This document shows positions 33,701 through 45,412 of a stretch of DNA of 64,000 nucleotides, one piece after another. The translations under genes were made by a program, and so were the position numbers. Position 1 is the stretch's first letter. Each line of letters opens with the position of its first letter. Origin of the DNA: Adiantum capillus-veneris (Eukaryota; Streptophyta; Polypodiopsida; Polypodiales; Pteridaceae); assembly GCA_014529385.2 (NCBI GenBank), contig CM043962.1:124662470-124726469 (forward strand). Direction: 5' to 3'. The notes under the pieces are model-generated. The model had not been told where the DNA came from and made no database searches. It saw only the letters and a list, made by a program, of their open reading frames with translations.

Positions 33701-35018
33701 ACTGTACATCTGTCATCCACAAATTTGACTACAAGTCCAAGTCTAGCAAGTGCGGATACAGACAAGAGATTCTTCTTGATCCCAGGTACATAAAGTGCAT
33801 CAACAAGTGTGAAGGAACTGCCATTAGCAGCAGTGAGCACAATCTTTCCAACTCCCTGAACTGGATAAGAGGCGTTGTTGGCACAAGTGACTGAATTCCC
33901 ATGAGGGACAGACTCGAGAGAGGTAAAAAATTCACGATGTGAGGTAATGTGCTTTGTAGCACCACTGTCGAAATACCACACATGTGAATCTGCAGCAACT
34001 GACAAGCATGCATCATGGACAACAGGATTGTAAGTGCACTCTGCGCTAAAAGCCCATTCTGCATCAACATCAGCATCACAATCTCCTTTCACAGAAGACT
34101 CAACAATGGCTGCATTTGTAGTGGATCCATCATTTGCAGTGGAACCACCCTCTTTCTTCTTAGCCTCTTTGGCCTTCAACTTAGGACACGACTTGATCAA
34201 GTGATCATTGGCTTTACAATAATGGCAACGCATCTTCTTTTTGCCCTTATCACCAGAATTGCCAGACGAAGTGCTGCCAGCAGAAGCATTAGGAACAGAA
34301 TTTTTGCCACTCGCAGCAGAACCATAAGAAGTGGCTGCATTACTGTTACCACCCTTTCTTTGAGAAGCAATAAAAGCCTGTTCAACTGCACGTTGCCTAG
34401 TCCTGTTTTTTCTAGAAAGTGACTCTTGCAACAGCAATGTGCATAATGCATCAAACTTGACAACTTCAGGACTTCCTTGGGTCATCAGTCTCCAAGTACT
34501 AGCAAAAGTCTGGTAGGAATCTGGTAAGGCATCAAGAACAGTCTGCACAAGAGAACAGTCCGAAATGACTTCACCTGCAGAAATGAGTTGCTCATTGATA
34601 TCCTTGACACTAGCAAGGAAAGTGTCCATATCATCTTCCTCATGCATAATCTTCGACTCTAGCTCTTTACGCAGCAAAGCAATTTTAGCCTCATTGCGGC
34701 TTGCATAAAGACCTGCTAGAATATCCCAAGCCTGTTTTGCAGATTTTGCTGAACGGATGTGAGGAATAATGATGTGCTTCACAGACAACGCAATCAATGC
34801 ATGAGCCTTGCAATCCTTGCAGCAAGACCTGCAACATCCTCAACATCGCCTACATCTTCAGAACCAGGACGTACATCAATGCCCTGCACAATGTTCCAGA
34901 CACCTTTTGACACAAGAACATGTTGCATCATATAAGCCCACATAGGGTAGTTGTCCCCATCCAACCTGTCCTCAGCAGCAAACATCTTGAACACATCTGT
35001 GTTGTTGTTGTCAGCCAT
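30791..35018 (-). pseudogene. gag-pol: Copia gag-pol polyprotein, nearly intact
   Basis: The start is ATG at 35016-35018 (MADNNNTDVFKMF). Gag continues with the LWDILAGLY-type segment, then the zinc knuckle CHYCKANDHLIKSC. The protease has WYFDSGATKHI. The integrase has the GHLNF...CEGCILGKM zinc part, HSDVCGP, LRSDRGGEY and NGVAERKN (D, D, E). RT has [27 protein letters not shown] and the catalytic YVDDLLI. RNase H ends in LGLLPFVD at 30791. Lesions: about 60 bp are missing after AARIA near 34815 compared with the copy at 50449; a TAG near 33318 and a one-base shift near 33270 lie in the integrase; and a TGA at 31217-31219 lies in RNase H. The remaining 686-codon frame (31217-33277) is unbroken. 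Confidence 0.93.
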
Positions 35019-35380
35019 GGTAAATGCTGCACCTGATGTGAAAACTGCCCGAAAATAGGAGAAATGGAGCGGGAACAACTTGTGCTATATAGCACAAACC
35101 GTAAAAGACTATAAGGCACCTGTTATGCAGAAAACGGCACTGATAGAAAATCTGCACAAAATGACGAAATAGCCTGTGCAGTACTGCTCGTAGTGGAAAC
35201 GGAGGCCAAAATGAGCCCAAATCAAAATTCTGAGCAGACCGAGCTCTGCGAGCCAGCCCAAAATATTTGTCGACCTGCGAATGCTCGCCAAAGCTCACTG
35301 AAATCGGAGAAAGTGAGCAGGCGTGTGCTGGAGCAGCTAGCGACTAAGCCCGAGAGGATGTGACCTGCTCTGATACCAAT

Positions 35381-35607
35381 TGTTGGAATTAGGGTTGCAG
35401 AGAAACACACACAGCTTGGAGAAGACAAAGGAAGCTCAAGGCACACAATAGAGAGTGTGTTACTTAGTGTGCAATGGAAAGATAGATAGCCCTAGAGTGA
35501 TGGGCGTATATACAATGCACGGGGGAAAAAACCTCCTAAAGAGGGAAAAAATGCCCCGACGGTCGTAGTGTGTTCACACACATCACTACCACATGTATAT
35601 GGTAACA
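35381..35607 (-). repeat. 5' LTR of the young copia
   Basis: 227 bp, directly followed on the minus strand by the initiator-Met primer site. A promoter is expected here; GTATATAC occurs near 35508. Confidence 0.95.
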
Positions 35608-37375
35608 AACATCACCTCATGAAGAGTTTTGGTATCCATCATCTTAGGATTATCCTTCCATTGAGATGGTACTTTCTTTACCTCTGATCTGGTTTCATGA
35701 TTGCCAATAAATGAAGGTAAAGTCTTCAATGACTGAGTTTTTTGATATATCTATACTTGCACCACCATAGAATGATCTGATAGAATTGGGTAGAGCTCAT
35801 GCTTGAGGTGGATCTCTGTGATGGGCGTTGGTTGAAGCGTTACGCTTCCATCTTTTCTGTTTCTGATATGTTTCCACAAATCCTGTGGCCATTGTTCTTC
35901 CACTTCAGGAATTGGTAGAGGTGATTGCAAATACATTCCATCTAACGTATTGGCTGCTATCCTCGTATCTAAGGGCATTTCCTTTACAGAATCTGTTTGG
36001 TTTTCATCCCCGATCCCATGCCTCAAGTTTTGGAGCAATCGGAATTGGTGGTTCCATAAGCGCTTGAGCGGATTGGATGAGCTCCTTGCACATCTTTAAC
36101 CTCTCTTTTTCATAGCCTGGGTGAGGGTACATTAGCCACCTATCCTCGTGGATTTGGTTAGGCTTTAACCTAGCATCGTAAGCTTTTAAGGTCACGTCCA
36201 AGGGTTCAAAGACCTTGTCCACCAAGACAGATCCTCCCGACAGTATTGTTGATGGCTTTGCTACATCGCCTTTTTCCTTAATGTCTCTTTCTATCCTCAA
36301 TTGTTCCTCTATTTGTAGTAATTTGGTTTCCAAAGCTGTTTTTCCTTTCTCTCTTTTGGCTTTTATCTTGTCTCGTTTTGCCTTCCAGGATTTCCTAGGG
36401 GTTCTGGCAGATAAATTTTCTGTGTCTGTTTGACTGGCTGGGGTGTTCCTTGCAGCCTCATGTGCTTGGGATCTCGTTACCGCATTGATCGGAATGGTTG
36501 GTTTTGTTTTTGATCCACTTGAGCTTTGCACAATCCAATTTTATTCATGGTTGTTTTCCCTTTGTTATCAGGGTTTTTCGGACAATGTGGAATGAGATGG
36601 TCATTTGTATACCCTTCATAGAATCCAAAAAGATTGATTTGTTCTCCTTTGCGTGGAAACATTATTTCCCAATGATCACCATCGCATTCATAGCATGATC
36701 CTATAGGTGGTGGAGAAGCTTGTGGAACCCCCATCGATTGTCTTGTTCTACGAGGATATCCCCTAGGTTTGTAGTCCTAGTTTTCCATGAACATAAGCAT
36801 ATTTTCATCTACCAAGTAATGGTTTTTTTTTTGGTTGTGCTAGTATGGGGGCTCTGGCATCTCTTTCAGGACCATCCATGCATTTGTACGTCTAAAGCAT
36901 ATGCATTTTTGTTAAACCCCCTCTCACAGGTGTTATCTAAATCTTCTCGGTATGAAACAACCTGGACCATGCTTTGATCAGAAGGTGCTTCTATAGGTTG
37001 CAAAATCCTTTACCATGGACCTATTCTCCTAGGGTAAATGAGGTTGATGCCTCAACACAGGTTGAGGTTTTTCCTGCCCTTGGATTGTGTTATTTGGCCC
37101 TACTTGGTATCTTGGAGGGGGTGGAAATTTTTACCCTTCATGTGGTCCATATTGTCTCTCTCTAACATAGTTTCTATTATAGAAACATTCGTGGGTTTCA
37201 TGGTTTGTCCATTTTTTATCAGTAGTACACCACATTAGGATTCGTGGTATGTTTACTCTTGGCCTCTGTTGAAGGTTTCGCCACTGAGTTGGGTGATCTC
37301 CTCCACAAGGGTTGCATTTTTGGGTGGGTGGTTGTCGTGTGTTTGGGTTTGTCCTATTTCCTTGGTTCATCCTTG

Positions 37376-37825
37376 TGATCACGTCAAGCTTTGCACTTAA
37401 TCCTCATGTTCCAATGAGAATCAATTGCAAGATTTGATTAATATTATCAATTATTGTAATGTGTAAGCTGCACTCTAGATAAATCGATATAGTGCAACAT
37501 GATGATGCAATTTATTTGTATTGTTTTAACTAAGTGATGAAGATTGTAATGTGTGAAAATTAAAAGCTTGCACTTTAGATAAATCAATATAGTGCAATGT
37601 GAGCATTGTGATTGAAATGTTTTGTTTGAAGTGATGAAGCTAATTAGCGCTTGAAAATACAATTTGATTGGCATGAGTTTATTGAAGAATGATAAGACTA
37701 TCATTGTTTATTGTTAAATGATAATTGATAATGTAGTGTGAGTCTAATTGACAAATCTGATAGCTGTATAAGAGCTGATTCCTTTGAATTATTGCTAATT
37801 TAAAATAGTTTCTGGCACACAAAGT
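37376..37825. repeat. Direct repeat B (~450 bp), partner of 28523-28963
   Basis: It has the same order of sub-repeats and the same right boundary (CTGGCACACAAAGTG) as repeat A. On the minus strand it would be the 5' terminal repeat of the gag-only element. The first gag-like frame starts almost directly at its inner edge, leaving no room for a primer site. Confidence 0.7.
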
Positions 37826-37849
37826 GTTATGGATATAGCTTCCTGCACT

Positions 37850-39624
37850 CCTTAAGGTTGAGAGTTTCACCTTGCAACCCGGACTTGTCCTCTTCAATTC
37901 TAGCAATAGCTTTGAGGTCTTTCTCGCAGCCATAATACTCTCTCTCTTCTTTGTAGATGGCACGTGCTTCAGCGTGGTTACGTTCTTCTTCCATATATTC
38001 CAATCAAGCAAATATGTCATCATTAGAAAGACTTATTGTGAAGTTAACAAGATATCACTTTTAAATTATGAAAGAAAAAGACAATATAACTTAATCATGC
38101 TGCAAGAAAGAGACATAATATTTATTACCATGTTGTTGGAAAGAGACAAGATAACTTGATCAAGTATATAATTTACAAGCACAACTAAAGAGGATGATAA
38201 TCAAATTATCACTTTAATCATCAATTGGTTATAGACCAGACATTATTACAATGTCATAGCCCAAATATATGTGCACCATTTAGACAGAGGGAAAGATCAA
38301 AAGCCCTAGTTCAAGTTAAAGGATTGTTTCGCTTGCCACTCTCAAGGTGGTTACGTTCATTGCTTAAAAGATCCCTTTCATTTTGCTCTTGTAGCACTAA
38401 CATGCACTTCAAGAGTCGGTCACAAGTATGACACATGGAGAAGATGTCCATGGCTTTATTCCAAGGAGGGGGATTAGTAGATATGCACTATGGAGGAGGC
38501 CATGGAAAAAATCTCTCGATCTGCTTTCTAGTTTCTATTTGCAAGTCGCAGAGAGGAGGAAATCATGTCCTTGTTTTGGTCTTTGTACATGACTCCCAAT
38601 CCATAATGCCTTGCATAGACCCCTTCTGATAAAATGAAGAATCATGTTGCGGGAGTGAAGGTCATTGTGCAGATAGTCGTGCACATGTAGATACTCCAGG
38701 GTCTGAAGAAGAGCGTTTATTATCTAAAAAATGTTATTTTGAAACAGCTCTAATGTTCCTTCAATTGTTACATAATCACAAATGGCATATTGACGGCCAT
38801 CTATAGTGCACTCTTTTATCCACTCCTCTACATGGAATCCATTCAAAAAATGTAAAGTGAGCATTGGAAGCTCTATGTGGTGGACCATGGCAAGTGGATG
38901 AATAATTCCGCGATGAGCGATGTCCAAAACTGTGGCTTCATCTTTAACCTACTGATCCATTGTGGATCCATGCAAGTGGAATTTAAAGATCTTTGCCGCA
39001 TACATTGGATCTTTAAATGCAAGATGTGTGACACCTACACGCTTCACGAGTGCCCATCTCCCTTCTCCCAGCTGTGGATTTTGTATGTTGAAGATTGCAA
39101 CTTCTGGTAAAATATACAATATAGGGGGGAGTTGAGACTGATCGAGAGCGAGAGTTGCACTAGCAACAAACTCTATTCTAACAGTAGCTCATAGCTCTTT
39201 AGTAGCATCAAAAGAGCTGGCTTCCACTCTCGTGCAATTTGCTACCCTTTCTAGCTTCTCCTTGCTCTTGAACTTAGTATGCATTTATTGCACAAGTTGT
39301 ATGCGAGTAGCTATGCATGGAAAAGTAATGATTTTATAATTTTTTAGATCTTGAATTTTTTTTGCGGTTTGTCCAATAGACTACTTGACCATGTAAAATA
39401 ATGAACCTGATGGAATTCAAGATATTTCAAAAGCAGCGGGTGTAAATACAAGCTGGAGCTGCTCAAATACAAACTTTGCTAAGGCCTGTGTGGACTGATA
39501 ATAATGCTCCGGAGCAAAGGGGTTTAGGAAACGATGAATCTCAGGCTCTAACATGTGATGCAAGTGACGCAGTATCACTTTGAAGAATTTTTTTTTGATG
39601 TTTCGTCAGCTTAGTATCCGCCAT
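37850..39624 (-). pseudogene. Protein-kinase-like pseudogene
   Basis: Minus-strand coding is visible only by hopping between frames. The start ATG is at 39622-39624 (MADTKLTKHQKK), directly after a TTGCAGAT that resembles a splice acceptor. The N-terminal ~150 residues are rich in hydrophobic and His residues (HHMLEPEIHRFLNPF). Kinase-like parts follow: a glycine-rich loop LGEGRWALVKRV (~39060), the beta-3 segment YAAKIFKFH with its Lys (~39000), an alpha-C-like EATVLDIAHRGIIHPL (~38900), LQTLEYLHVHDYLHNDLHS with an H-x-D-L-x(3)-N catalytic loop (~38650-38700), and MDWES in place of DFG (~38600). A coiled-coil-like tail (RNHAEARAIYKEEREYY) ends near 37850. Several stops and frameshifts make it non-functional. 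The subfamily is not identified. Confidence 0.5.
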
Positions 39625-39639
39625 ATCTGCAAGAAATAA

Positions 39640-40066
39640 ATTTAAAACATAAACGTTGTCAAAGGAGAGGGTGAACTATCAAATCCTGTCATGACCCTAA
39701 TCCATAAACAATTGACACAATTTTTAGCAAACAATGATATATTATGATTGCAATCCATACATTGTACAATAGAGAGGAGAACACACAAAGAGAGATGGAG
39801 AGAGGTGAACTGGCCAGGAGTGTGAGGGACACTCATCACAAAAATTGGACCCTCTTATGTGCATTACATAATACATGTAAACGATCGGAGCATACATGTG
39901 AACAACCTAGCTTATGTGAGGTACGCTCAGCACAAGTCTTGGACAATGTTATAATGTTGACTGATAGTTTAGTCAATCTAGTCCCTAATAAAGTGTGTGG
40001 AATGCACCACACAACCATCAATAGACAGCTTAACAATCTCAGATTGTGGTCAAACATTGTACATAT
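39640..40066. other. Spacer, nothing recognised
   Basis: No gene, RNA or element end is visible. The right side abuts the end of a minus-strand gypsy LTR. Confidence 0.6.
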
Positions 40067-42915
40067 TGAGGTGGTCCGGGGCGGTAGGCGACAAGAGAGG
40101 TGACCTCTAAACACCCCTCAAGGATCGCATGCTGCTCAATTGGGGTTGGGGCAACCACAAGCACAACACAACAACAAACCCATAGCCAAACCCAAATAAG
40201 AAAGGGGCACCACCCAGTTATGGTGTACGAACTAGGATGCAAGAGATATTTTGTCACAACCAAGAAGATGCGCCGCAAAAGACACACAAGAAATCTCACA
40301 CCAAGACACACACCAAATGGAGTAGAGAGAGCTATAGCAAAGGAGAGAGAGAGAGAAGAATTGAGCTTGTGCAATACCTTGTTTGTGATTTGCAAATGGA
40401 GATGGTTCGTTATGATCTCGGGTAGGTCACCTAATAAAAATATAACCTATCACGTGAGTTCAACAGAAGGGTAGTTCTTGAAACTTACAGAAATATATAT
40501 ACATAAGGGTATTATTTTTCCAAATTTGAAAAAAAATTATAGATTTTAAAATAAAAGGGTACATTATATTCTTAACAAAATTCACAGATAAGGGGTTTTA
40601 CAAACATGTCTTGAACGCACGTGATATGGTAGTTTTACACATAGTGAACCCCCCGAGGTTATGATGCTATCGTAAAGCTTGTACAAATTTAACTCAATGC
40701 TTAGTGAATGCTAAACATTGCCAACACACAAACACTGTCTTTAAGGTGTGGGAGACCTCTCACCACAATACCCTCTTACAATGGACACAAAATTGGCAAT
40801 GAAAACACAAGATCAAATGATAGAAACTTAAAATACACAAGTCACCTTGAATTCACCAAACCGTATTGCACCAGTGGAAGGACGAAGATTTGAACGTCGA
40901 ATCATGCCTATGATGCACCAAACCTCAATTTGTTGATGATGGAGGAACATATACAATAGTAGTTTTGAGATTTTAAACTTACACTCTCTCACTTGCAATG
41001 TGTAGCTTGAAAGCTTCAATCACACCAAAAGTGAAGCGCACAAAGTGGTTGGTACGCCTAAGTCTCTCCTCATGCATAGAGTGTTGGGGTGCTATGTGAG
41101 ATATTGGGGATTTTTTACAAGAAGGAGAGGGGCCTATTTATACGTTTGAAGAACTTCATTAAGATTATTTGGAAATCTTAATTTATAAGCTAACAAATCG
41201 GGCTTATGATTTTTTCTAAATATTAAAACATTGTTGGCCTTCTTTGTCTGCTTGAGTCATGGATCTGGGCTCAAAAGAGATCATTATTGATGGTAGATAA
41301 GGTGAAATTAGAGTTTTAAGGAAGGAGAGAGAGAAAGAGAGTTACTATGCACATGTCTTGAGGTGAGGTGCCTTTTATGGTTAGGTCAATGGCTATTTTG
41401 TGTTGGTATGTTAGTGGTTAGTGTTAGTAATAACTGGAAAGTTAATGATATATTTACAATGGGTAGAATGAGGTGGATGGTTTAAGTAAGATAGTTGAAT
41501 GAAATGAGAAAATCGTTGTGATGATGAAGCTTGAAGAAGTTTTGAACTTACTTGTGTAGGTTCTCAATATGACTATCGATCCTCTTCTTCTTCTTCTCTT
41601 CTTTATGCCACCGCCGTCAAGGTTGATTATCACGATGAAAATGGCAATTTGGTTGATGAGATCTCTCAATTTGTGGAGGTTAAGCATGGTTTACATTCTG
41701 GATTTTATGTATATAGAGAAGGGGTAAGATGGAATTGCTCTTTGGAAGTAATAGAGAGAGGCATAGAGATGGTGTATGTACATGTAGAGCTCATATGAGA
41801 GCTATGAAAGTAAGAGGGGAGGTTAATGGTGAATAAGGTGAGAGAAACCATGGAAGGTGCAGGTTTGAGTGAAGGATTGAGAGGAATAAGTGTGTGTGTG
41901 TAGAAGTGTGGAAAGAGGTGAGAGAAGAGTATCGGCTACTTGTGAGAAAAGTGGGCAGACTGGGGTCCAATCAAAAAATCATACCTCACCAGTGGTGGCT
42001 TCAAAAATTATGAATATTCAAGAGGTGATTATTCAGATCTTGGTACACATTTTGTCTTGTAATCACCACATCAAATTTAGAGTGGAGATGGATATAAACA
42101 ATCCCACCAAAATGCCTATTTTTCATCATAAGAAAGTCTTTAGTGGCCCCCCTTTTGTTGAATTTGCATACGGCTGCAAAGGTGAGCCTCGCCTTGCATT
42201 AGAGCATTAACTAATTGATTCTTAGGGATATGAAAATATGCATGGTTGTGGAATGTGCCTAAATATAATATATGGATATGATGGAAAAAATAGGCTAGTA
42301 TATATAAACAATTCATCGAATCTAGAATAGTGTGGACTATATATAAAATATATATATATGAAAATATAGGGAATGGAACGAAGAGGGCCCTCGTCTATTT
42401 TTATTGATGTATATTTATTTACAAGAGGCAAGAAAGAATACCTATAGAAAAATGCCATTTAGTGAAAGGCAATGACTGATGGTGGAAGGTTTTTTTTTGA
42501 AGTTTTTCGTTGGATTGGATTCACAAAAAAAAAAAGAAGCCTGCATGAAGATATTTTTATATGGAATAAAGAGTATGTAAAATGGTAAGAAAATTGTGGT
42601 AATGGAGAGTCGATGTACATAGCATACATAGCCAAATAACGCAAACCTAGGTAGAAATATTTAAATAAATACCAAATTAATTATAAAAAATCCTTATATT
42701 TAGGCCATATATACAATGATATATTTACACACAAATGGGCCATAATATATTTGATTTTCTTTATTTTAGTTTCTTTTTGGGTTCAACTAACCCAATGACT
42801 AGCTAGCTGAGGGTTTTAAGGAGATATGGGAAAAGTCCTTTAACTCACACACGCCTATGTACAGTGAAAGGGTGAAGATAGCCACAATGTTTGGGTGATT
42901 TTAGTAGGGAAAGGT
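40067..42915 (-). repeat. Diverged 3' LTR of the second Tat gypsy copy (~2.85 kb)
   Basis: The lower end reads TGAGGTGGTCCGGGGCGG, the reverse complement of the GGACCGCCTCA LTR end. The upper part matches the LTR start region (CACACGCCTATGTACAGTGAAA), but the first ~60 bases of the LTR are lost at the junction near 42915. It is more diverged than the LTR pair at 16381 and 24834. A small frame at 41890-42210 has no support as a gene. Confidence 0.75.
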
Positions 42916-42941
42916 AGCCCACTAAAATCACCCAGAGAGTG

Positions 42942-45254
42942 TGATGACTTGCACTTATTTCTCAACACATGTAACTACTTGTTGTGCAAGTAAATCGGCA
43001 TCTTCATTTTGTTTCCTAGGAATATGATATAGTTGCACTTCTTCAAGCTGATTAAACAATCTAAAAATGGCATGAAATTTTGTCCTTAGGCTTTCATTTT
43101 TGCATGCCTAAATGCCTAAAATCTGCTTCACAATGAGAAGTGCATCCCCTTTTACCATGAGACACTGCATACCTTGGCTCATGCACATCTTCAAACCATT
43201 GAGTAGTGTGTCGTATTTTGCTTCATTGTTGCTAGTTGAACCTGGTAGATTGAACTTCTCTTTCATGACCACCTCTCAACTTGGGTTGAGCAACACTAGC
43301 CCTCCCCCTACTTTTCTTGTGGCTCATCAAAAAGCTCCATCAAAGAATTAAAACAAGGTAAAAACATTAGGAATACTTTTAGGTGGTGGCAATGATAGGG
43401 TTTTTACTTCAGGCACCTTAATCTCCTTCTCATGTACCCTATAAGTGAGAATCCTAGCCAATTGTGCACGCACACTATCTTCTAACTTGAAAGAGTATTG
43501 AAACTCTTGCAACTCCATAATCCACTTAGAGATCTTAGTACTAAAATTCATTTGAGATGACAGCCAAGGAAACAAATTTTCTATAGTGATAATTACAAAA
43601 GTTTTTGGTAGCAAGTAGGATCTAAACTTTCTCACCACAAACATGAGAGAAAGCATCATGAGTTCTTCTTCTGTGTAGACTCTCTCCAAAGCATTCATGA
43701 CCCTACTAGCAAAGTAGATGGGTCGCATCTTGGTACTGTGGGGATCTTGTTGTTGAAAAATAGCACCAATTGTTTCTTTCCCAACACTAGAGCTAACAAA
43801 GAATGTGTACTCACAACAAGGAGGCATAAGTGTTGGTAGTTCTGACAGAATGATTTTGATGTTACAAAAATACTCTTCAAGCTTAGCAAACCAAACAAGC
43901 TTGACTTGTTGTGTCAATTTCTGCAAGGGGTGAAGTAACTTCGAGGCTAAGTGAATGAAGCGTGATATATAATTCACCTTTTTGAATGAATGAGATGACC
44001 TTTTTAAGACTCTTCGTTGATGGTAGCTCAATAAGAGCCTTTGCCTTTGAAGGATCCACTGCGATGCCTTCGTAAGAAACTTTATGACCAAGCAAGATCA
44101 CTTCATCCTCACCTATGTGGCACTTGTCGGGGTTGAGTTGACCTCCCATGTCATAGAGTTTCTTCAAATCCTCGTCTACCTTTTGTAGATGCAATGATTT
44201 TGAGCTATAAATGCAAAATTCATCAATAAAAACCTGAATGGACTTTCCAAAGAACGCTTGAAACACCATGTTCATGAAGAGTTGGAAAGTTGCAAGAGAT
44301 TTGTCAGGCCAAATGGCATGAGTCTGAAAGTATGACAACCCCAGGGAGTGATGAAGGTTGTTTTCAATCTGATCCTCCAATGTGATACCTATTTGAAAGT
44401 AACCTAAATAGCCATCACACATAGTGTACTTATCGTGACCAACTACCTCATTTAGTATCTCATCCTAAAATGGGAGGGAAAAGTGATCTCTTTTTGTTGC
44501 CTCATTTAGTGGACAGTAATCCACACACACCCTCCACTTGCCATTCTTCTTGGGAGTGATGACAATAGGAGAGACCCACTCTGAATTCTCCATTGGATAA
44601 ATGAAACCTGCTGCTAGAATCTTTCTTACCTCCTTGAGTAAAGCTTTCTCTTTGATGACTCCTAGCCTTCGTAGCTTTTGAGCCTTAGGTGTGGCCTCTG
44701 ACTTTAGTTCTATCTTGTGTTGAACATCATCTACTCCACGCACGTCGGTGTAGTCTTTAATAAAAAGCTTAGGAAACTTATTTAGCACACATTTGAACTC
44801 CTCTTTTTCATCCTTTGTAAATGTGGTAGACAACATACCTTCTAACATTCCTTTATCTTACAAATTTTGGTTCTCTTGAGGACCTACCTCCTCCAAGCTC
44901 AGGCGAGGTTTCTTGGTTGCTTGGCTTCAACCTTACCCCCATGACTTCAATGGAAGACTCCTCTTCCATAGTGTTGCCGCTACCTTCTTCTTCTGAAGTG
45001 CTATTAGTCCAGTCTTCCTCCGTCTCACTTTGCGATGATTCTTCATGGAGCTCCTCTTGATGTTGCTCCTTCATGTCAAAGACAACCTTCTTATGATTGT
45101 CATTCCTGCAAATCAACTTTCCACTTTCCCAATCTTGCAAAGCTTGCATTTTCATTAGCCATGGTCTTCCTAGGATAAATGGATAGCCACTTCCCTTGGT
45201 TGACATAACATAAAAATCCACTACCTTCTTAATGCCAAAGGCCTCCACAAAAAG
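42942..45254 (-). pseudogene. pol: Tat gypsy protease end, RT, RNase H and archaeal-type RNase H remnant
   Basis: On the minus strand from 45254: VEAFGIKKVVDFYVM, FILGRPWLMKMQ (protease end), then RT with ITPKKNGKWRVCVDYCPLNEA, the catalytic stretch VFIDEFCIYSS (E codon at 44219-44221), LNPDKCHIGEDEVILLGHK, and RNase H with RPIYFASRVMNALERVYTEE. Frameshifts lie near 44860, 44465, 44340 and 43990. The RNase H block deleted from the plus copy is present here. The catalytic F-I-D-E is the same change as in the plus copy, but with a different Glu codon (GAA versus GAG). Confidence 0.85.
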
Positions 45255-45412
45255 CATCTGTTGTGAGCGAGGAGGGGTCGAAGCATCTGTGGACCCTCCT
45301 CCACAGCAACCACCACCTCCACAGAAAGTAAAATAAAGCGTCAGAACACATTTGTTTAAATTAACTTTAAGCTTAATTTTAAATCAAAGTCTTCACACAA
45401 ACACTTACAGGC

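Larger units (their letters stand above)
30489..35607 (-). mobile_element. Young Ty1/copia element with intact ends, 5,119 bp
   Basis: The LTRs are 227 bp each (30489-30715 and 35381-35607), TGTT...AACA, and differ at four positions (about 98.2% identical). AACAT flanks both sides (30484-30488 and 35608-35612) as a perfect 5-bp target duplication. The primer site TTGGTATCAGAGC (minus strand, 35368-35380) matches initiator tRNA-Met. The polypurine tract CAGGGGGGATT abuts the other LTR (30716-30728). It is the youngest complete insertion in the window and interrupts the gag-only element. Confidence 0.95.
28964..37382 (-). mobile_element. Gag-only, RT-less LTR-like element (minus strand) carrying a nested copia
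   Basis: Minus-strand, gag-like frames lie at 37131-37382, 36477-36734, 36004-36531, 35751-36038, 30171-30488 and 29380-29610. Removing the copia at 30489-35607 joins 35613 to 30488 in one stretch. Two degenerate zinc knuckles are seen: C-x2-C-x4-H in KCNPCGGDHPTQW and in SCYECDGDHWEIMF, each lacking the last Cys. LWEEVRKNLEK and YCEGEEGNTILSME resemble the gag-protease junction of plant gypsy elements. The interior without copia is about 3.3 kb and has no RT or integrase. Between repeats A and B it looks like a non-autonomous gag-only element, though no primer site or target duplication is visible. Confidence 0.5.
40067..45254 (-). mobile_element. Second Tat gypsy copy (minus strand), internally deleted and 5' truncated
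   Basis: The interior 42940-45254 matches the plus-strand element from within the protease (equivalent of ~21100) to the archaeal-type RNase H (equivalent of ~23345). It then jumps directly to the LTR, so integrase and polypurine tract are deleted. The upper end is cut at 45254, where the CACTA-associated sequence begins. Its sequence keeps bases lost from the plus copy, so the two copies help read each other's lesions. Confidence 0.85.

Noticed and set aside
35363-35380. tRNA-like sequence TGGTATCAGAGCAGG
   Set aside because: It is the copia primer binding site complementary to initiator tRNA-Met; no cloverleaf is present.
28523-37825. Calling the ~445-bp repeats confirmed LTRs
   Set aside because: No primer site, polypurine tract or matching target duplication is visible, so I describe them only as LTR-like direct repeats.
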